NCBI RefSeq assembly: GCF_029168945.1
Contig: NC_083602.1
Span: forward strand, 75,474,600 to 75,538,599
Source of the DNA: Cannabis sativa
Taxonomy: Eukaryota > Streptophyta > Magnoliopsida > Rosales > Cannabaceae
DNA: 64,000 bases
Direction: 5' to 3'
Positions within the stretch are counted from its first letter, which is position 1; each line of letters starts with the position of its first letter. The translations under genes were made by a program, and so were the position numbers. The notes under the pieces are model-generated. The model made no database searches and was not told where the DNA came from. It worked only from the letters and a program-made list of their open reading frames with translations. Shown one piece after another: positions 24,650-38,061 of this stretch.

Positions 24650-25777
24650 TGAAAAACCATGTTTTTGGAAATGTCAGTTGTATATAAGAAAATATAAAAA
24701 CTGGATGCGTTTCCAGAAGCAGAAAGTAATTCTGCTACAACAAAACGGAACAGGCAGAATATAAAATATTTGCAGAAAAATAAATAACTTGACACAAGAG
24801 ATTTATACGTGGTATCAGTGTTCTCACGAACACTCCTAGTCCACAGGGCCACGCTCAGAGAATGAAATCAATTAATTAAGTATCAAAATTACAAAGACAA
24901 TTGACTTAAACAAGTTTAGACTCCTTCTAAAGTATTACCACAATCCTTTGTAATCCACTTTATGAATCTGACTTCTTGAAACACCTTCAAGCTCGAACTC
25001 CCTTCGTCTTTGAAGTGTGAGTGCTTACTTCCTCCCGAAGTAAGGCTTCAACAAGTCTTCTCCCGAAGACCAAGTGCTTACTTCCTCCCGAAGTAAGGCT
25101 TTACCAAGTCTTCTCCCGAAGACCAATCTCTTGTTCAGTCAAGTAGTTCTTCACAACCTCTAGGACAGAGTAAGAACAAAAATAGAACAACTAGAACCTA
25201 GATGAACAACTAGGCTCTTACAAAACAAAGAAACACTCTTCTCTCAAAAAGATAAATGCAAAAAATGATTAATGGAAGAGTTCATTCGAATGGTTGCTCT
25301 CTAGGCTTTATTTATAGAACATAGAAACCAAAGAGGCAACCACAAGTTCGAATCTACAGCTGTACAAAAACTTTCCTAAGAAAACACGATCTGCTACATC
25401 AGATTCGGATGCTGACGCAGCAGATCTGACCAGAAACGGGAAACTTGCTAAAAACGGGTCCGATCTTCTATCAATGCTTGATTTCTGCCAAAAACAGATT
25501 AGATATTCTGATTGTATCAAGATACAATCGAAATCAATAAGGAAAAGATAATAAACAAAGTTTCCCTAAAAAAGACAACTTTCCAAGAGAGAATTTCTTC
25601 TCTTTTAAGAAGTTTTCAACAAAGGAAAGTTCAGCTGAAAGTGCAACTTTCCTAACAAGGAAAAGGGCAACTAAAAACCGAATTTAAAAGTTAAGAATCC
25701 GAAAATGAATGCTCAACAATCTTACCATAAATAGAAAAATTATTTTGTCAACTAACTTGCCAAAAAAGGACTTTGCA
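24650..25777 (-). repeat. 5' LTR of the Sirevirus-like element
   Basis: Matches 15,598-16,725 closely, including the doubled hairpin unit (about 25,024-25,123) and the reversed TATA box. It is followed directly by the GTATT target duplication. Confidence 0.93.
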
Positions 25778-25782
25778 GTATT

Positions 25783-26560
25783 GACCTCTTCGGTTGTGAC
25801 AAGACAACAGAGGCAGTGGGATCATCATTTGTCATATAAGATGATAGAACACTTTTGGAATCAAGAAAAAATATATCTTTTATTTGCTACTTTATTTTCA
25901 GACTTAGTCATTATCTTAGAAAAGTAGTATTTGTTTGAACAAACACTTTCTTATCTATTGACTATGGGATGGTCCACCCCTAATCACTTAGAACAGCTAA
26001 CAAACCATGGTTAACAGTTCTAGCTTTTCTTAAGATTTTGATTAGGTCATCCATGAATCTAGTAATGATTTACATTAAGTACCCAACCATTACATCATTC
26101 GGAAATTGTATTACTATAGAAGGAATTAGGCAACGACTAGTAACTAATCATCAATATGCAACTCGAAATTTCTTGGGAGGTAAGTTTGGATATAATTCAA
26201 AAATCAATTTAATGATCTTTGAACTGCATATCTACTAACTATTTCTCCACCCCTATCAGTTCGCAAGATCTTTAACCACTTACCTTAATGGTTTTAACCA
26301 TTGCTAGAAATTTAAGAAATTTTTCAAAAATTTCAAATTTCTTTGCATAAGGTATAATCTAGAGTGATCGTTTTAAGAATACAACGAAAAACTCATATCC
26401 ACCCCTGAATGTACATCTATCTGCGAATGAGATGAACTACTTTCAGTGGATATAGGCATATTAACTCTTTGCAGAGATTGATCTTGTCAAATCCACTATG
26501 AACAAGATACAAATGCCATAGATTAATAAAAATGTGGTTGTGTCGTTTTGATGACTTAGG
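25783..26560 (-). pseudogene. Integrase and pre-integrase remnant of element B
   Basis: Minus-strand pieces in shifting frames recall Copia pol: near 26,440-26,560 HIFINLWHLYLVHSGFDKIN, a decayed LWHxRLGHI pre-integrase block; near 26,050-26,300 remains of the integrase core, with DRG-like and QE-I-SxLT-P-type fragments; near 25,790-25,830 DPTASVVLSQPKR, as in the linker before RT. It continues the relic at 14,500-15,592 across the nested insertion. Confidence 0.62.
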
Positions 26561-29500
26561 TTTAGTTACATCAAAGAGTTCTTAGAATAGTGCAAGTGGA
26601 TCCTGGTCACAGAATACCAAACTCATATTCCATACATTAATAGAAGATGGATATTGAACACTTGGAAAGTGTAACTGTATTGTTTACTGGAAATAGAAAT
26701 ATAAGAAAATTTCTGTTTGGATTCTAAAATTAAAGTCAAAGACTTAAATTCAACCAAATATAATGAGTAATTCTTTCTTGGACCACCACTACTAATTTAA
26801 CTCTAAGTCTGATTTGCCCATACAAGTAGGAGATTTTTAAGATTGAGGATTTATACCAATTGGGAATAGAATTTCGGGATTATAATCATATGCGTCATTT
26901 AATTTCTTAAGAGAAAATATAGAATGACATGAAATGATTTATAGACCATTCATCCAATGATATGTTATTGAGCTGATTCGAAATGAATAAGCTAAGAGGA
27001 ATTAGGGTAATTTCGTTTATAAATAAGAATCCAACGATGCTTCGATTAGCAAGAGTCAAAGTAATCTTATTTATACAATCTTCTTGTTTCATATCGTAAA
27101 AATACTAGTCTAAGGTGTCATCTATTGATGAACAGCTAGATGTCGCATATACAATATTTATCTTTCGAGATCTAACACTATTATGTATGTCTAATGGTGA
27201 AAATCTACTAGGGATTTATCTCATTAGATAAACAAACCAAGTTAGACCAACAATGAAGATTCGAAATTAAACTACAACTTAATAACAGAAAATAACATGG
27301 TTCAATATAAATTCATACACAATTCAGAAATTATTAAACATATAGCAAGTAGGAATGACAAGTGAAAATACTAAAACATTCAATCCTAAATAATTTCCAA
27401 GGTTTTCAACAAACTGATATCAGTGTCCCGTTTAGGCGAGAGTCAAAGCTACCATCCATTGAATAGAGTTGTCAGCTCATCTAAAATGTTAATCATTCTA
27501 GCAACCTTTTATTCGATCAAGATTGGAATTCAGCGTTGTCCCGTTTAGGCGAGAGTCAAGGCAATTCTATCTTATGAGCTTCCACCATTGTTTCGCAATT
27601 TGCAAGTCAAATATGGTCGCCACCATTAGGGTGATTCATACCATATAAAACACTTACAAACTACTTATCTTTCGAGATTAAACGGTGCGAAATTGCTAAT
27701 GAAAGTTCCTCCATTAGGGAGGATTACTCACTAAAACAAACGCGATGTAAAACTAACAATGGAGATCGAATATCTTAATAATGAAGCTCATTATTTAAAG
27801 AGAGTTGTATTTTCTTTGATTCTCTTTATTTATTCTATTTATTTTAAATATATATTTATTAATTAAAATTTCCAATTTAGAATGAAAAATTCTAAATATA
27901 AATTTTAATTTAATATTTATAAATTTTACTTAGATGGATATGAAAATAACATGAATTATTTCCATCTTAGTAATAATTTCCAATAAATATTTAGAAAAAT
28001 ATTCAATTTAAGTTGTTACAAAATTAATTTAAATTAATTTACAACTCAAATTTAATTTTCAATAAATATATACTGCATTTCGAAAAAAAAAATTAAAGTA
28101 TTTAAGGATATAATTTTCGAAAATGCATGTTAAAATAAAAAAATAAATCCTGGAAAAATTATTCTAACTTAATGTTGGCCCAAAATTAATTATTAAAATT
28201 AATTTACAACAAAAAATATAATTTTCCTATTTAATTAAATATATATAAGAAAAATTTCAAATGTTTAAGTATGATGATGAAAATCAACTTAAATATTAAT
28301 TTTCTATTTAATTAAATACACTAGAAAAATACTTCAAGCAAAAATATCACCTATCTAGATTTTCTTTTGACTAATTAATTCATTTTCTAATTAAATATAT
28401 TTTACTTCATTTATTTTAATTAATCATTAAATGAAAAAATCATTGATTTAAGTTGGTCCAAAATTAAAATAAATAATTTACAACTTTAATCTATTTTTCA
28501 AATAAAATTCGAAATTCCAGCATTTAAGAAATGCAATTTCGAAATTTGATTAATAAAATAAAGAAAAATATATTTTGAAAATTATTTAAATTTAGTTGAA
28601 CAAATAAATTTCAACTAAAAATAATTTTCTATTTAATTAAGTGTCATGAAAAAGAAATATTTAAGTATCATGATGAAAATCAACTTAGATATTTAATTTT
28701 CAAATTAATTAAATGTATTAAATTCAAGAAATAAATAATTAAGTGTAGAGAAGACTTAATTATTAATCTCTAGTTTAATACTAGGAAAAATATACATAAA
28801 ATGAATTGTACCAAAATTAATTTCACAATGTATAATATTTTTCTATTTAATATTAGAAATAATAAGTAGTCTAGAAATAACTATCTAGAATATATCTTAT
28901 TTGACTAAGTATCTTTTCCACAAAATTTGAAAAAATATCTAATTTAAGTTGTATTAGAAAAAAATCTAGAACTTAAATATTTTTAAATTTAAATTTAATT
29001 AAATATCAAAAATTAAGTTGTAACCACTTAATTTGAAAATATTCCATTTTAAGTTAATATTTGAAAAGATATCAACTTAAAAAATATCTAAAATATTCCA
29101 TTTTAGGTTAATATTCGAAAAGATATTAACTTAAAAAATATCTAAAGAATCTTAATAACCAATGCCTGAAATTCCTCAACTTAATTTTAAAATTTTAAAT
29201 CCAAAAGATATTCAGATTTAAGCTGGTTAGTTATAGATAACTAAATGTCAACTTAAATAGGAATATTTAATGTAAAATTTAAATTAAGCTTCAGAAAGAA
29301 TCTAGATGGTTATAATTCTATATTTAATTAAATACAAGAAAATACATATAGTTTAGCTTAGAATAAAAAATTCTTTAAACTATAATTTTCTTAAATTAAT
29401 TTCAAAAGAAATGAAATTAATTATGTTGCTAATCAATTTTATTAGGTTAAACTAGTTTAAATTAACCTAGTACAGTTATTCAAATCAGGCAAATGGGCCT

Positions 29501-31100
29501 TCACAATTGGGGTGGTTCATGTGAGGGGGTGCTGGGTTCAGTATGTCGTACCCACTACTATGGCTCCCAACTCTCACACAAGGCCCAAAAGAGAGGAATT
29601 TAACCTTAAAATGAACAACTGTTATTAATTGAATAGGCCCAAAAACTAAATGGGCCTAAATAAAATCTATCAAGAACTATGATATTTTATTTAGCAACAA
29701 CAACCTATATGCATCTATAATAAAATTAAACACATAGGCTCACACAGGCACACAATTTGGATGGATCCTATCATGTTGCTAGGTCATACACAGATGAAAG
29801 AAGATTGTAAATATACCTGTTACAAATTATTTACTTGACCAAGGGAGACATGAGTTAAAATCAGATCATCGGATCTGTCAACAAGTTAACCATGGCTATT
29901 TGCAATCAAGCAATAATAGGTTTTAAAAAACTTACAAACAAGCTAAAACACATACTCCTGCAACAAGGTTAGCTAGATAGTTGGATGTAGGATTTATTTA
30001 ATTTTAAATAAATAATTTCGAAAAAATAATTAATTAAATAAAAAATTTATTTTCGAAATTTTTTTTAAAAAATTTGAAAAAATTTCGAATTTTAAAAAAA
30101 AATATTTAAAATTAAACCTACAATTTTGAAAAATTAGGTTTCAACCAACCTAAATATCATTTCAAAATTTGCTAACTACCTTTTAAAATTAAATGTTATT
30201 TTATAAATTAAAAATTAAAAAAGATAAATGAATATCTTTTTCAGATTTTAAATGTAATTTAAATAAATAAAATAACAAAATTTAAAAGTTAGCAAAATAT
30301 CTTACATCTATTTAAAATTACATGATTATAGTAATCTTATTTTAAATTTAAATAAGGTCAAATTATTTAAAAAAAGATTTAATTTAAAAAATTTAAATCT
30401 GACCTTAAATTTAAAAATAAGATAAGATATAATCAAATTTAAAAATAAGATAGATAATTAAGCAAAAAAGATAGATATTTACTATTTTTAAATTCAAATT
30501 ACACTAATATCATGAATTAAATTTAAAAAATATTAAATAAATTAATTATGATAATTAGAATTGAATTAGGAATAGTAAATGTATAAATACAGAACTACAC
30601 AAAAAATCGGAAGTTAATTCCATGAAAAAGCATGAAAAAACAAAGAAAAACGAAAAAATTGCGAGCTGTACGGACAATATGCATTGCATACTGTCCGCGC
30701 GCGCAACAGGGAGTGCATGGGCGAGATTTCTCGGTGCAGGAGGCTACCAGCAGCCTCTCCGCGCGCGGAGCCCAGGATTTTCAGACAAAAATCTTGTCTG
30801 CGCGCGTGCTGTCCGAGGGACAAGCCTCGTGCGCGCGCGTGAAGTTGCACGATTCCTAATTTTTTCCGAAACTTCAAAAAATCATAACTAATTCAAATTA
30901 AATCGAAATTGAGTTCTGTAAAAAAGTAACTTGCTTAATTTTTTCCATACTATCCAATAAAAATAATTCCAGAAACAGATATTCAATTATTTTTCACGAA
31001 AATTCACAAACATCAATCAATCACAATACCACATGATACCATCCAAAACATCAAACAATCGTTTTAAAGTCCAAATTTCTTGCAAGCAAATCAATTACCA
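26561..31100 (-). other. Pol remnant edge and non-coding leader of element B
   Basis: From about 27,250 to 31,100 the sequence is the reversed equivalent of the element A leader: the doubled GTCCCGTTTAGGCGAGAG motif (27,425 and 27,538), long AT-rich DNA, the block around 29,500-29,600 and a GC-rich island at about 30,690-30,850. Between 26,561 and 27,250, where gag should lie, I found no Gag motif, so gag appears deleted or decayed beyond recognition. Confidence 0.65.
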
Positions 31101-31101
31101 T

Positions 31102-31114
31102 GGCTCTGAGGCCA
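31102..31114 (-). promoter_or_regulatory. Altered primer-binding site of element B
   Basis: The minus strand reads TGGCCTCAGAGCC, against TGGTATCAGAGCC in element A. Two of 13 bases differ from the initiator tRNA-Met complement. Confidence 0.75.
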
Positions 31115-31116
31115 GT

Positions 31117-33008
31117 TATTGGAAATTATTTTACCATGATCTTAGATCTACTCACAAGTATGTTGATTAACACCCTAAATATGAACTTTCTAAAACGATG
31201 AAATAAACACATATAAAGTTTAGGAAACCTTACATTGGGTGCAACGGAATATATTGACTCCTTCCGTTCAGATATCTAGCCCTTGATTCCTTTCTGTAGC
31301 AGAGCATTATCAATATCTAAACCTGGATCTCTTTCTCGGAATCTTTGATGCTGAAACTCCTTTTGCTGAAAGTTTTTCTTCACGATCTTCCTCACTATGG
31401 TTGAGGTATCACTTGATGTGTGTGGGCACTACTCTCACACTAAGAATTTCGAAATTGAAGAGGAAGAAGAAAGAGAAAGGGTCGGCCAAAGATAGGGAGA
31501 GAGAAAGGCTCAGTTTTTTCTGAAGGAAAAATAGAAAATTTAAGTGTAATTTTTCTGAAGCCTTCACTATCTATTTATAGCATTCCACTAGGGTTAGGTT
31601 TGAATTATTTGGCATTAAAATAATGAAAATATCAGTTTAAATTCCCTACAAAAGTGGTCGGCCCTATACAAGTGGATTTGGGCCTCACTTTTTGCAATTT
31701 TACAGTTTTATCTTTTCTGCATCTGATTTTCTCAAAAACGCCAATTTTCTAATTCAACCATTTAAATGCCAATTCTAACTATTTAATAACTATAAATAAT
31801 TATTAAATAATACTGTCATTTATCATATTTATTAATTGAACCATACAAAGTATCATAATTAACAAATATGCCCCTAAAACTCTTTCTTTACAATTTCGCC
31901 CTTACTTAGTGAAAAATTCACAAATAGACATAGTCTAATTTGAGAATTATAATTGATTAATCAAAACCAATTATATGAGTCTTACAAGCAATATTATCTC
32001 AACTAGTTCGGGGACCATGGGTCTATATAATCGAGCTTCCAATAAGTAGATCAAGAATTTATAACCTAAATTCATTGACTTATTAATTCTTCGTTGAATC
32101 CACGCATAGAACTTAGAATTGCACTCTTAGTATATAGAATGCTCTATATGTTCCACCATATAGACACATCATTAGTTATCCATTGTTATAATCCTAACTT
32201 GATCAATGATCCTTTATATGAATGATCTACACTGTAAAGGGATTAGATTACCGTTACACCCTACAATGTATTTAATCCTTAAAACACTTAACCCCGTATA
32301 AATGATATTTCAGCTTATGTGAAATGAGATCTCCACCATTTATTTTCGTTTGGTCAAGCTCGAAGGTGATCATCCTTTACTTACTATTCGCCAGATAGAA
32401 GCTATAGATTCCATGTTTATGTTAGCGCTCCCACTCAATTGCACTACCGTGTTCCCAAAATGTACGTATCACCCTGACCTAAAAGTAGGCTTAACTAACA
32501 AATCAAAGAACACGAATAGCCTCTTGAGATTGAACCTAATCATAACTGGATTAAGATCATTTGATCTAGGATCAACTAGGCGATATTGACTTGAATAGAT
32601 ATTACGGTAAGTTTAATAAATCTAAGTCAAAGTTCAATATCGGTCCCTTCCGATGCATACTCCATGCATCCAACCTGAACTTTACTTTAACCAATGCTCT
32701 GTAAAGAACATAGCACTTCTCCAAATGCAAGGAAACTCTGTTGTAGATTATCATATCAGTAAAACCCTATGTCTGATAAATCTAGGAATCTTTATTCACA
32801 TAGTCATGTTTACTTTCCAATGTGTTGACAGCACAATAAACAGGATCAAGTATGTGAAAAGGGTTTCAGATGAATTTATACATTATGTACATATAATCAT
32901 GAAATAAATCATGTGAAGCATGCAACATTAAATGTTATTTTTGATCTATATTAATAAGTAAATCTGATTATATTGAAATGAGTTTTATTTAGGGCATAAA
33001 ACCCAACA
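31117..33008 (-). repeat. 5' LTR of element B
   Basis: Reversed family LTR matching 12,541-14,432. Its first bases on the plus strand are TATTGG rather than TGTTGG, a point change in the terminal dinucleotide. It ends ACCCAACA. Confidence 0.92.
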
Positions 33009-33013
33009 AACAG

Positions 33014-33560
<547 letters not shown>

Positions 33561-33860
33561 CTATTGGTTGGCTACTTTTTGAGGTTAATACACTGAATTA
33601 GTCACCTATTGTGTTTTGTGTTGCGACTCATGTTGATCACTTAGGCAGCTCCCAAATGATATATGATTCGGTAGGTTTGCATCTTCCGGAGGCCAGAGTC
33701 ACATTCTCTTCAATTATCCTTCTTCATTCGACGATGTTCTCTTTGACGCATTTCTTGTCTTGGGGGGAGTACAAAGAACCTCTAGTGCTAATAGTTATCA
33801 TCCACGTGCATATGTGGGCATTGTGACCATGTGGCATCTTATTTTCTTGCCACGTATTTT

Positions 33861-34235
33861 GGTAAAAAAAAATACCATTTTGGACCCTATGTTTTGTAAA
33901 AATTATTGATTAGACCCTCTATTATGTTAAATGACAAAATAGACCCTATATTTTCCAAAATAGTAAAAATAGGACTCTGAGCTCAATTTTTGATAATTTT
34001 TTAATATAACCAACTTGAAGACAATTTCTAACATGAACAGATACAGAAAATGTGATAAATTTTTTCATAACATCTCTTGATCGGATTATTATTAAGTTAT
34101 ATTTTGACAAAAAATCAGTTCAGGGTCCTATCTGTATCATTTTAGAAAATACAAGGTCAATTTTATCATTTAACAAAACGAAGGGTCCAATCGGTAACTT
34201 TTATAAAATACAAGGTCCAAAATAGTATTTACCCT
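33861..34235. mobile_element. Small fold-back (MITE-like) element
   Basis: The left arm (GGTAAA...TACCATTTTGGACCCTATG...) and right arm (...CAAGGTCCAAAATAGTATTTACCC) are imperfect inverted repeats of more than 100 bases, with phrases such as GACCCTATNTTTTNNAAAA recurring in each arm. There is no coding capacity. Ends and target duplication could not be fixed. Confidence 0.65.
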
Positions 34236-35687
34236 ATAATTAGCTGACGAAAATGAGAATACTAATTTAAAAACCGTCCCCGATCCGCACCATTGCCATT
34301 CCTAATATTAAATTTTATCCTATTTAATTCTTATTTTTACTCCTATTTTTTTACACACTACCAATATTTTCATTCCACCGTAACCTACTCAAAATATTTT
34401 AAATTAGGACAATTTTATGGTGTATGTTCGGTAAAAGGGTGCCACGATGCACCGTCTCCTTATTTTTTACTCTAATTATTTTCATGATCGTTTGCATTGT
34501 AGTTATTTAAGACATTCTATAAAATTTTAAAAAATAAAAGAATAACACGATTAAAATAGAGATTTAGCAATCTGTTATACGAGTAACTTTTTATTTTATA
34601 CGCATGTGAAATAAACTGTTTTTTTTATAAGTATGTGAAATAAACTTTTTGAACACTGCTTTCTACATTGTAAATTATTCTTAATTTCTCAAAATTTTAC
34701 AAGATATTGTAAATAATTACATCGTACAAGATCATGATAAAGAAATTTGACTAAAAAAAATTTTTAATGCCAAAATAGTAGAGAATTCATCGATAAACTC
34801 TTTTTTTAGAGAGTATTATAGAAGCACCCTAAATTATAATAAACATTTTCTTTACGAAGAGATTAAAAATTTCTTTTTTTGTTGACACCAGATTTATATA
34901 TATTTGGGGAAAGGAGAGTTTTAATTGCACCTACAAAATAATAAGTACAACCCAGTATTTAAAAATATTAAGCTTAAAATAATTTTTAAAATTTTTTCTT
35001 AATATTTTTTAAAATTTTCTTCTCACATTATTTTGTGTTAATTTCAATATTTATTTTAGTTTTATTTTCAAATAATATATAATTTTTTTTATTTTCTTTC
35101 TAATAAAATGTCATATAATTTCTTATTTTAATTTTTTTTTATAATATTTAAAATATAATTTTCTTTGTTTGATAGGTACATTTTTTTAAAAGCTAAGTTG
35201 ATGTCACGTGCAATGTACCTAAAATTTTTTCTTTTTAATTAAGTGATATCAAGTGCAATATATGTATGTTTAATTTTTTTTTAATTAGGTAATGTATTTT
35301 TTTTTAATTTTTAAATTATATATACGTATTTTATAGTTAATGAGGTTAAGAATATCTAAGTATTTTAAATTTAAATTTAAATGTCTTCATATAAATATCT
35401 ACATATTTTTTTTATTTTAATTTAAAGTTAAACCAATAAAATTAAAAGTATCTACAATATTTTAAGTATTTTAAATTTAAATTAATTTTTTATATAAAAT
35501 ATTTACTTAATTTTTATTTTTAAATACTTATAATAAAATTAATTTTTTTATATAAAATATCTACATAATTTTATTTTTATATATATAACAATATTATAAA
35601 ATTAATAAAGAATATTCTATTAAGTATAATATATTAAAAAAATATGATTAAACTAAAAATTTTATTACATAACCACATCTATATATA
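34236..35687. other. AT-rich intergenic DNA
   Basis: No gene or clear element. A short inverted repeat (AGGTACATT ... AATGTACCT) at about 35,175-35,220 may be a small fold-back remnant. Confidence 0.5.
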
Positions 35688-37044
35688 TAAAGGAGAAGTA
35701 TGAGGCGGTGATGTGACATTATACAATAGCTTTAAAACTATTTTTCTCTACTCTCCTTAATTCTCTATTTTTTTTTAATTTTTTATTAACTTTATAAATA
35801 TTAATTGATTAATTAATTAAAAAATATATTTAGTATCCTAAATATCTTCTAATTACCATCACTAAATCTATATATTCAACATTTGTTTTTGAAAAAAATA
35901 TACGTATAAAGTAATAAACAATAGATCATTTAAAGATTATAAATTTTTAGTGATAGCATACAATATTTTTTCCTCATATTGTCTTGCCAAATTGTGTAAT
36001 TTGAGATACGTGATTTTATTGTTGATCTCATGATTTTTGCACTCTTATTCATAAATTTTTAATATTTTTTTTTTATTAATTTTGGTTGAATTTTCAATAA
36101 TTCTTTTTACTTATAGCATTTAACAATTACTTTTTTATATATGATCATTCTAATTATATTATATGATAAATTTTTTTGTAGAATTTTTATATTTAATCTT
36201 TTCTTTCTTAATTAGTTTGACCATAAGTGGAGTTGATCTCTTAAATTTTGTAAATTTTCCATAATTTTTTTTTCTAATAAAGATTTATTGATTGAAATTA
36301 AAAATTAAAAATCATTCTATAAAATCTATTGTTACATTACTTTATATATATACAGTTTAATTATTTATGGTTATTGATTATGAACGGTGTTTATTAATTT
36401 TTTAAATATATATATTTAAAATTTTATTAAAGTGACTATAATAAATTTTAATGTTGGTTATTTTATGATTTTAAAAAATATATAAAATAATATAAGATTA
36501 AAATACACGATATTAATTAGCAATTTATATTTTGCCAACAAAAAATTAGTCGAGAGTTACAAAAAAATACAGTACAATTGCACACACATATTTAATATGT
36601 AATAATTTAAGTGAGTTTGACTTAAGAAAAAAAGTGCAGGCCGGCCTTTCAAAGAACTTTACTTCTTGAGTCTTCTTGATTCAGTCTATATAAATTATAT
36701 TTTTACTTTTGGGTAATTTATATAAATTACTTTAATATTTAATATATATGATAATAAATTAATTAAAAATATATATTTTTTTCTGATCACACTTTCGTTT
36801 TTTTTAAGTTAGCATTGAGTTAAATTATTCTATTTTAGTAAATACGATACTTATTATTATTATGAAAATTATTTTATTTAAATTAATATTTTAAGTATCT
36901 GTGTCACAAATTTTTCAAGTGTAAATTTAAAATTTTCATATAATTTTAATAAGTAATTATTATTAATCAAAATACACATTTTATTTTTTATGTATAATTT
37001 AAAATATTTTATATATCCGCCGCGAAGCGCGGGATGTTTACTAG
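35688..37044 (+). mobile_element. Non-autonomous Helitron (1,357 bp)
   Basis: It starts TCTATATATATAAAGG, a usual plant Helitron 5' end, and finishes with a GC hairpin (CCGCCGCGAAGCGCGG, from about 37,018) followed within about ten bases by CTAG. The flanks are A on the left and T on the right, the Helitron insertion dinucleotide. It has no coding capacity for RepHel. The terminal 200 bases match the reversed sequence at 63,395 onward. Confidence 0.85.
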
Positions 37045-37198
37045 TTTTATATAGAATAGGTATAAATTGAAAGAAAAGATTTAAAAAAATTAATATAATT
37101 AAAGATAAATATTTTATAAAAAAAAATTATTAAAAGACGATGTATTTATAAATTTTAGGAGTGTAAATAAATAAAATTTCCGACACCAAATAAATAAA

Positions 37199-37340
37199 GG
37201 GAATTTGACAATATATGCTTAAAAATAGCATATATTGTTTTAATATACTAGGTAAAAAAAATAAAAAAAATAGTCTCCAATTAATTTTAATCCCAACATT
37301 ACCCTCCCCATTTCAAACTTTCATTCTCCCTCTAACTCTC

Positions 37341-37343
<3 letters not shown>
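37199..37343 (+). repeat. Left terminal region of the MULE
   Basis: The tip GGGAATTTGACAA is followed by a perfect hairpin, ATATATGCT / AGCATATAT with a 7-base loop (37,210-37,234), then AT-rich DNA and a CT-rich run into the microsatellite. The first 13-14 bases pair with the right end. Confidence 0.7.

Positions 37344-37431
<88 letters not shown>
37344..37431. repeat. (CT)n microsatellite, about 44 units
   Basis: Lies in the presumed promoter or leader of the Ulp1-like gene. A mirror-image (GA)n tract stands at the other end of the MULE (52,257-52,361), upstream of the transposase gene. Confidence 0.98.
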
Positions 37432-37434
<3 letters not shown>

Positions 37435-37703
37435 CTCACGCAACCCAGACAGCCCACTCACCCCACTCACCGGACCACCTCACGGACCACCCCCTCACTC
37501 ACCGGACCACCCACGACACCCCATTTCTTCTCCACTGACGGACCACCCCCTCACCACCCGACCCCAAACGTCCAGAGGAAATCGCGAAACCCATCTCAGA
37601 CGACATCGCGAACTCTTCGAAGAAGAAATCGTGAAACCCCAGACGACCAGCAGAGGATATCGCTACCACCGGAGACGAGATCGAGAAACCCCAATTCGCG
37701 ACA
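37432..37703 (+). other. First part of the split 5' leader of the Ulp1-like gene
   Basis: A C-rich stretch with repeated CACCGGACCACC and AAATCGCGAAACCC words stops at TTCGCGACA, where the LTR element was inserted. It resumes at 43,955 and ends at a good splice donor (AAAG/GTATTT, 43,999). A 5' UTR intron then runs to the AG just before the ATG at 44,534. Confidence 0.6.
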
Positions 37704-38061
37704 TGTTGGACATTATTTTACCAGGATCTAGATTTACTAACAAGTATGTTGGATTAACAAACTAATATGAATTCTAAAACAATGAAAATAAACACATATA
37801 AAGTCAGAAAACCTTACAGTGGGTGCAGCGGAATAATATGACTCCTTCCGTTCAGATCTCTAGCCCTTGATTCCTTTCTGTAGCAGAGCATCACCAAGAT
37901 CTGAACCTGGATCTTCTTTTCTCCTTCTTTGATGCAGAAATTCCATAGTCTTCCATACTATGATTGAGATACCACTTGATGTGTGTGGGCACTACTCATC
38001 TCACAAGGATTTCGAAATTTCTCTCTCTTTTCTCTCTTAATTTCGTGGCTGATAGCATGCA
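37704..38061 (-). repeat. Truncated 3' LTR of element C
   Basis: Matches 42,041-42,398 and then breaks at GCATGCAAGAG into interior sequence. The interior words GAATTAGGATAATTTCGT appear at the joint and again about 110 bases further on (near 38,164). Confidence 0.88.

Larger units (their letters stand above)
15598..25777 (-). mobile_element. Sirevirus-like Copia element with extra 3' ORF, nested in element B
   Basis: LTRs of 1,128 bp each are bounded by TG...CA and flanked by a perfect 5-bp target duplication GTATT (15,593-15,597 and 25,778-25,782). On the minus strand the order is LTR, primer-binding site, gag with zinc knuckle, protease, integrase, reverse transcriptase, RNase H, a 1 kb gap, an extra ORF, several purine tracts, LTR. 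Length (10.2 kb), primer site, multiple polypurine tracts and an ORF behind pol fit the plant genus Sirevirus. I count about 30 LTR differences (near 2.5 percent), many of them C/T or G/A. Frameshifts and stops in gag-pol make it defective. Confidence 0.92.
12541..33008 (-). mobile_element. Long-LTR Copia-type retrotransposon B, split by a nested Sirevirus
   Basis: Two LTRs of 1,892 bp, both reversed copies of the element A LTR, enclose the region. Flanking bases AAAAG (12,536-12,540) and AACAG (33,009-33,013) may be a target duplication with one change. Without the inner element (10,185 bp with its TSD) the length is near 10.3 kb. The interior holds fragments of integrase, reverse transcriptase and RNase H, and a long leader, but no clear gag. 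I count about 50 differences between its LTRs (near 3 percent). Confidence 0.88.

Noticed and set aside
37215..37538. ORF of 107 codons with long Ser-Leu run
   Set aside because: It is the translation of the CT microsatellite; the same holds for 52,176-52,481.
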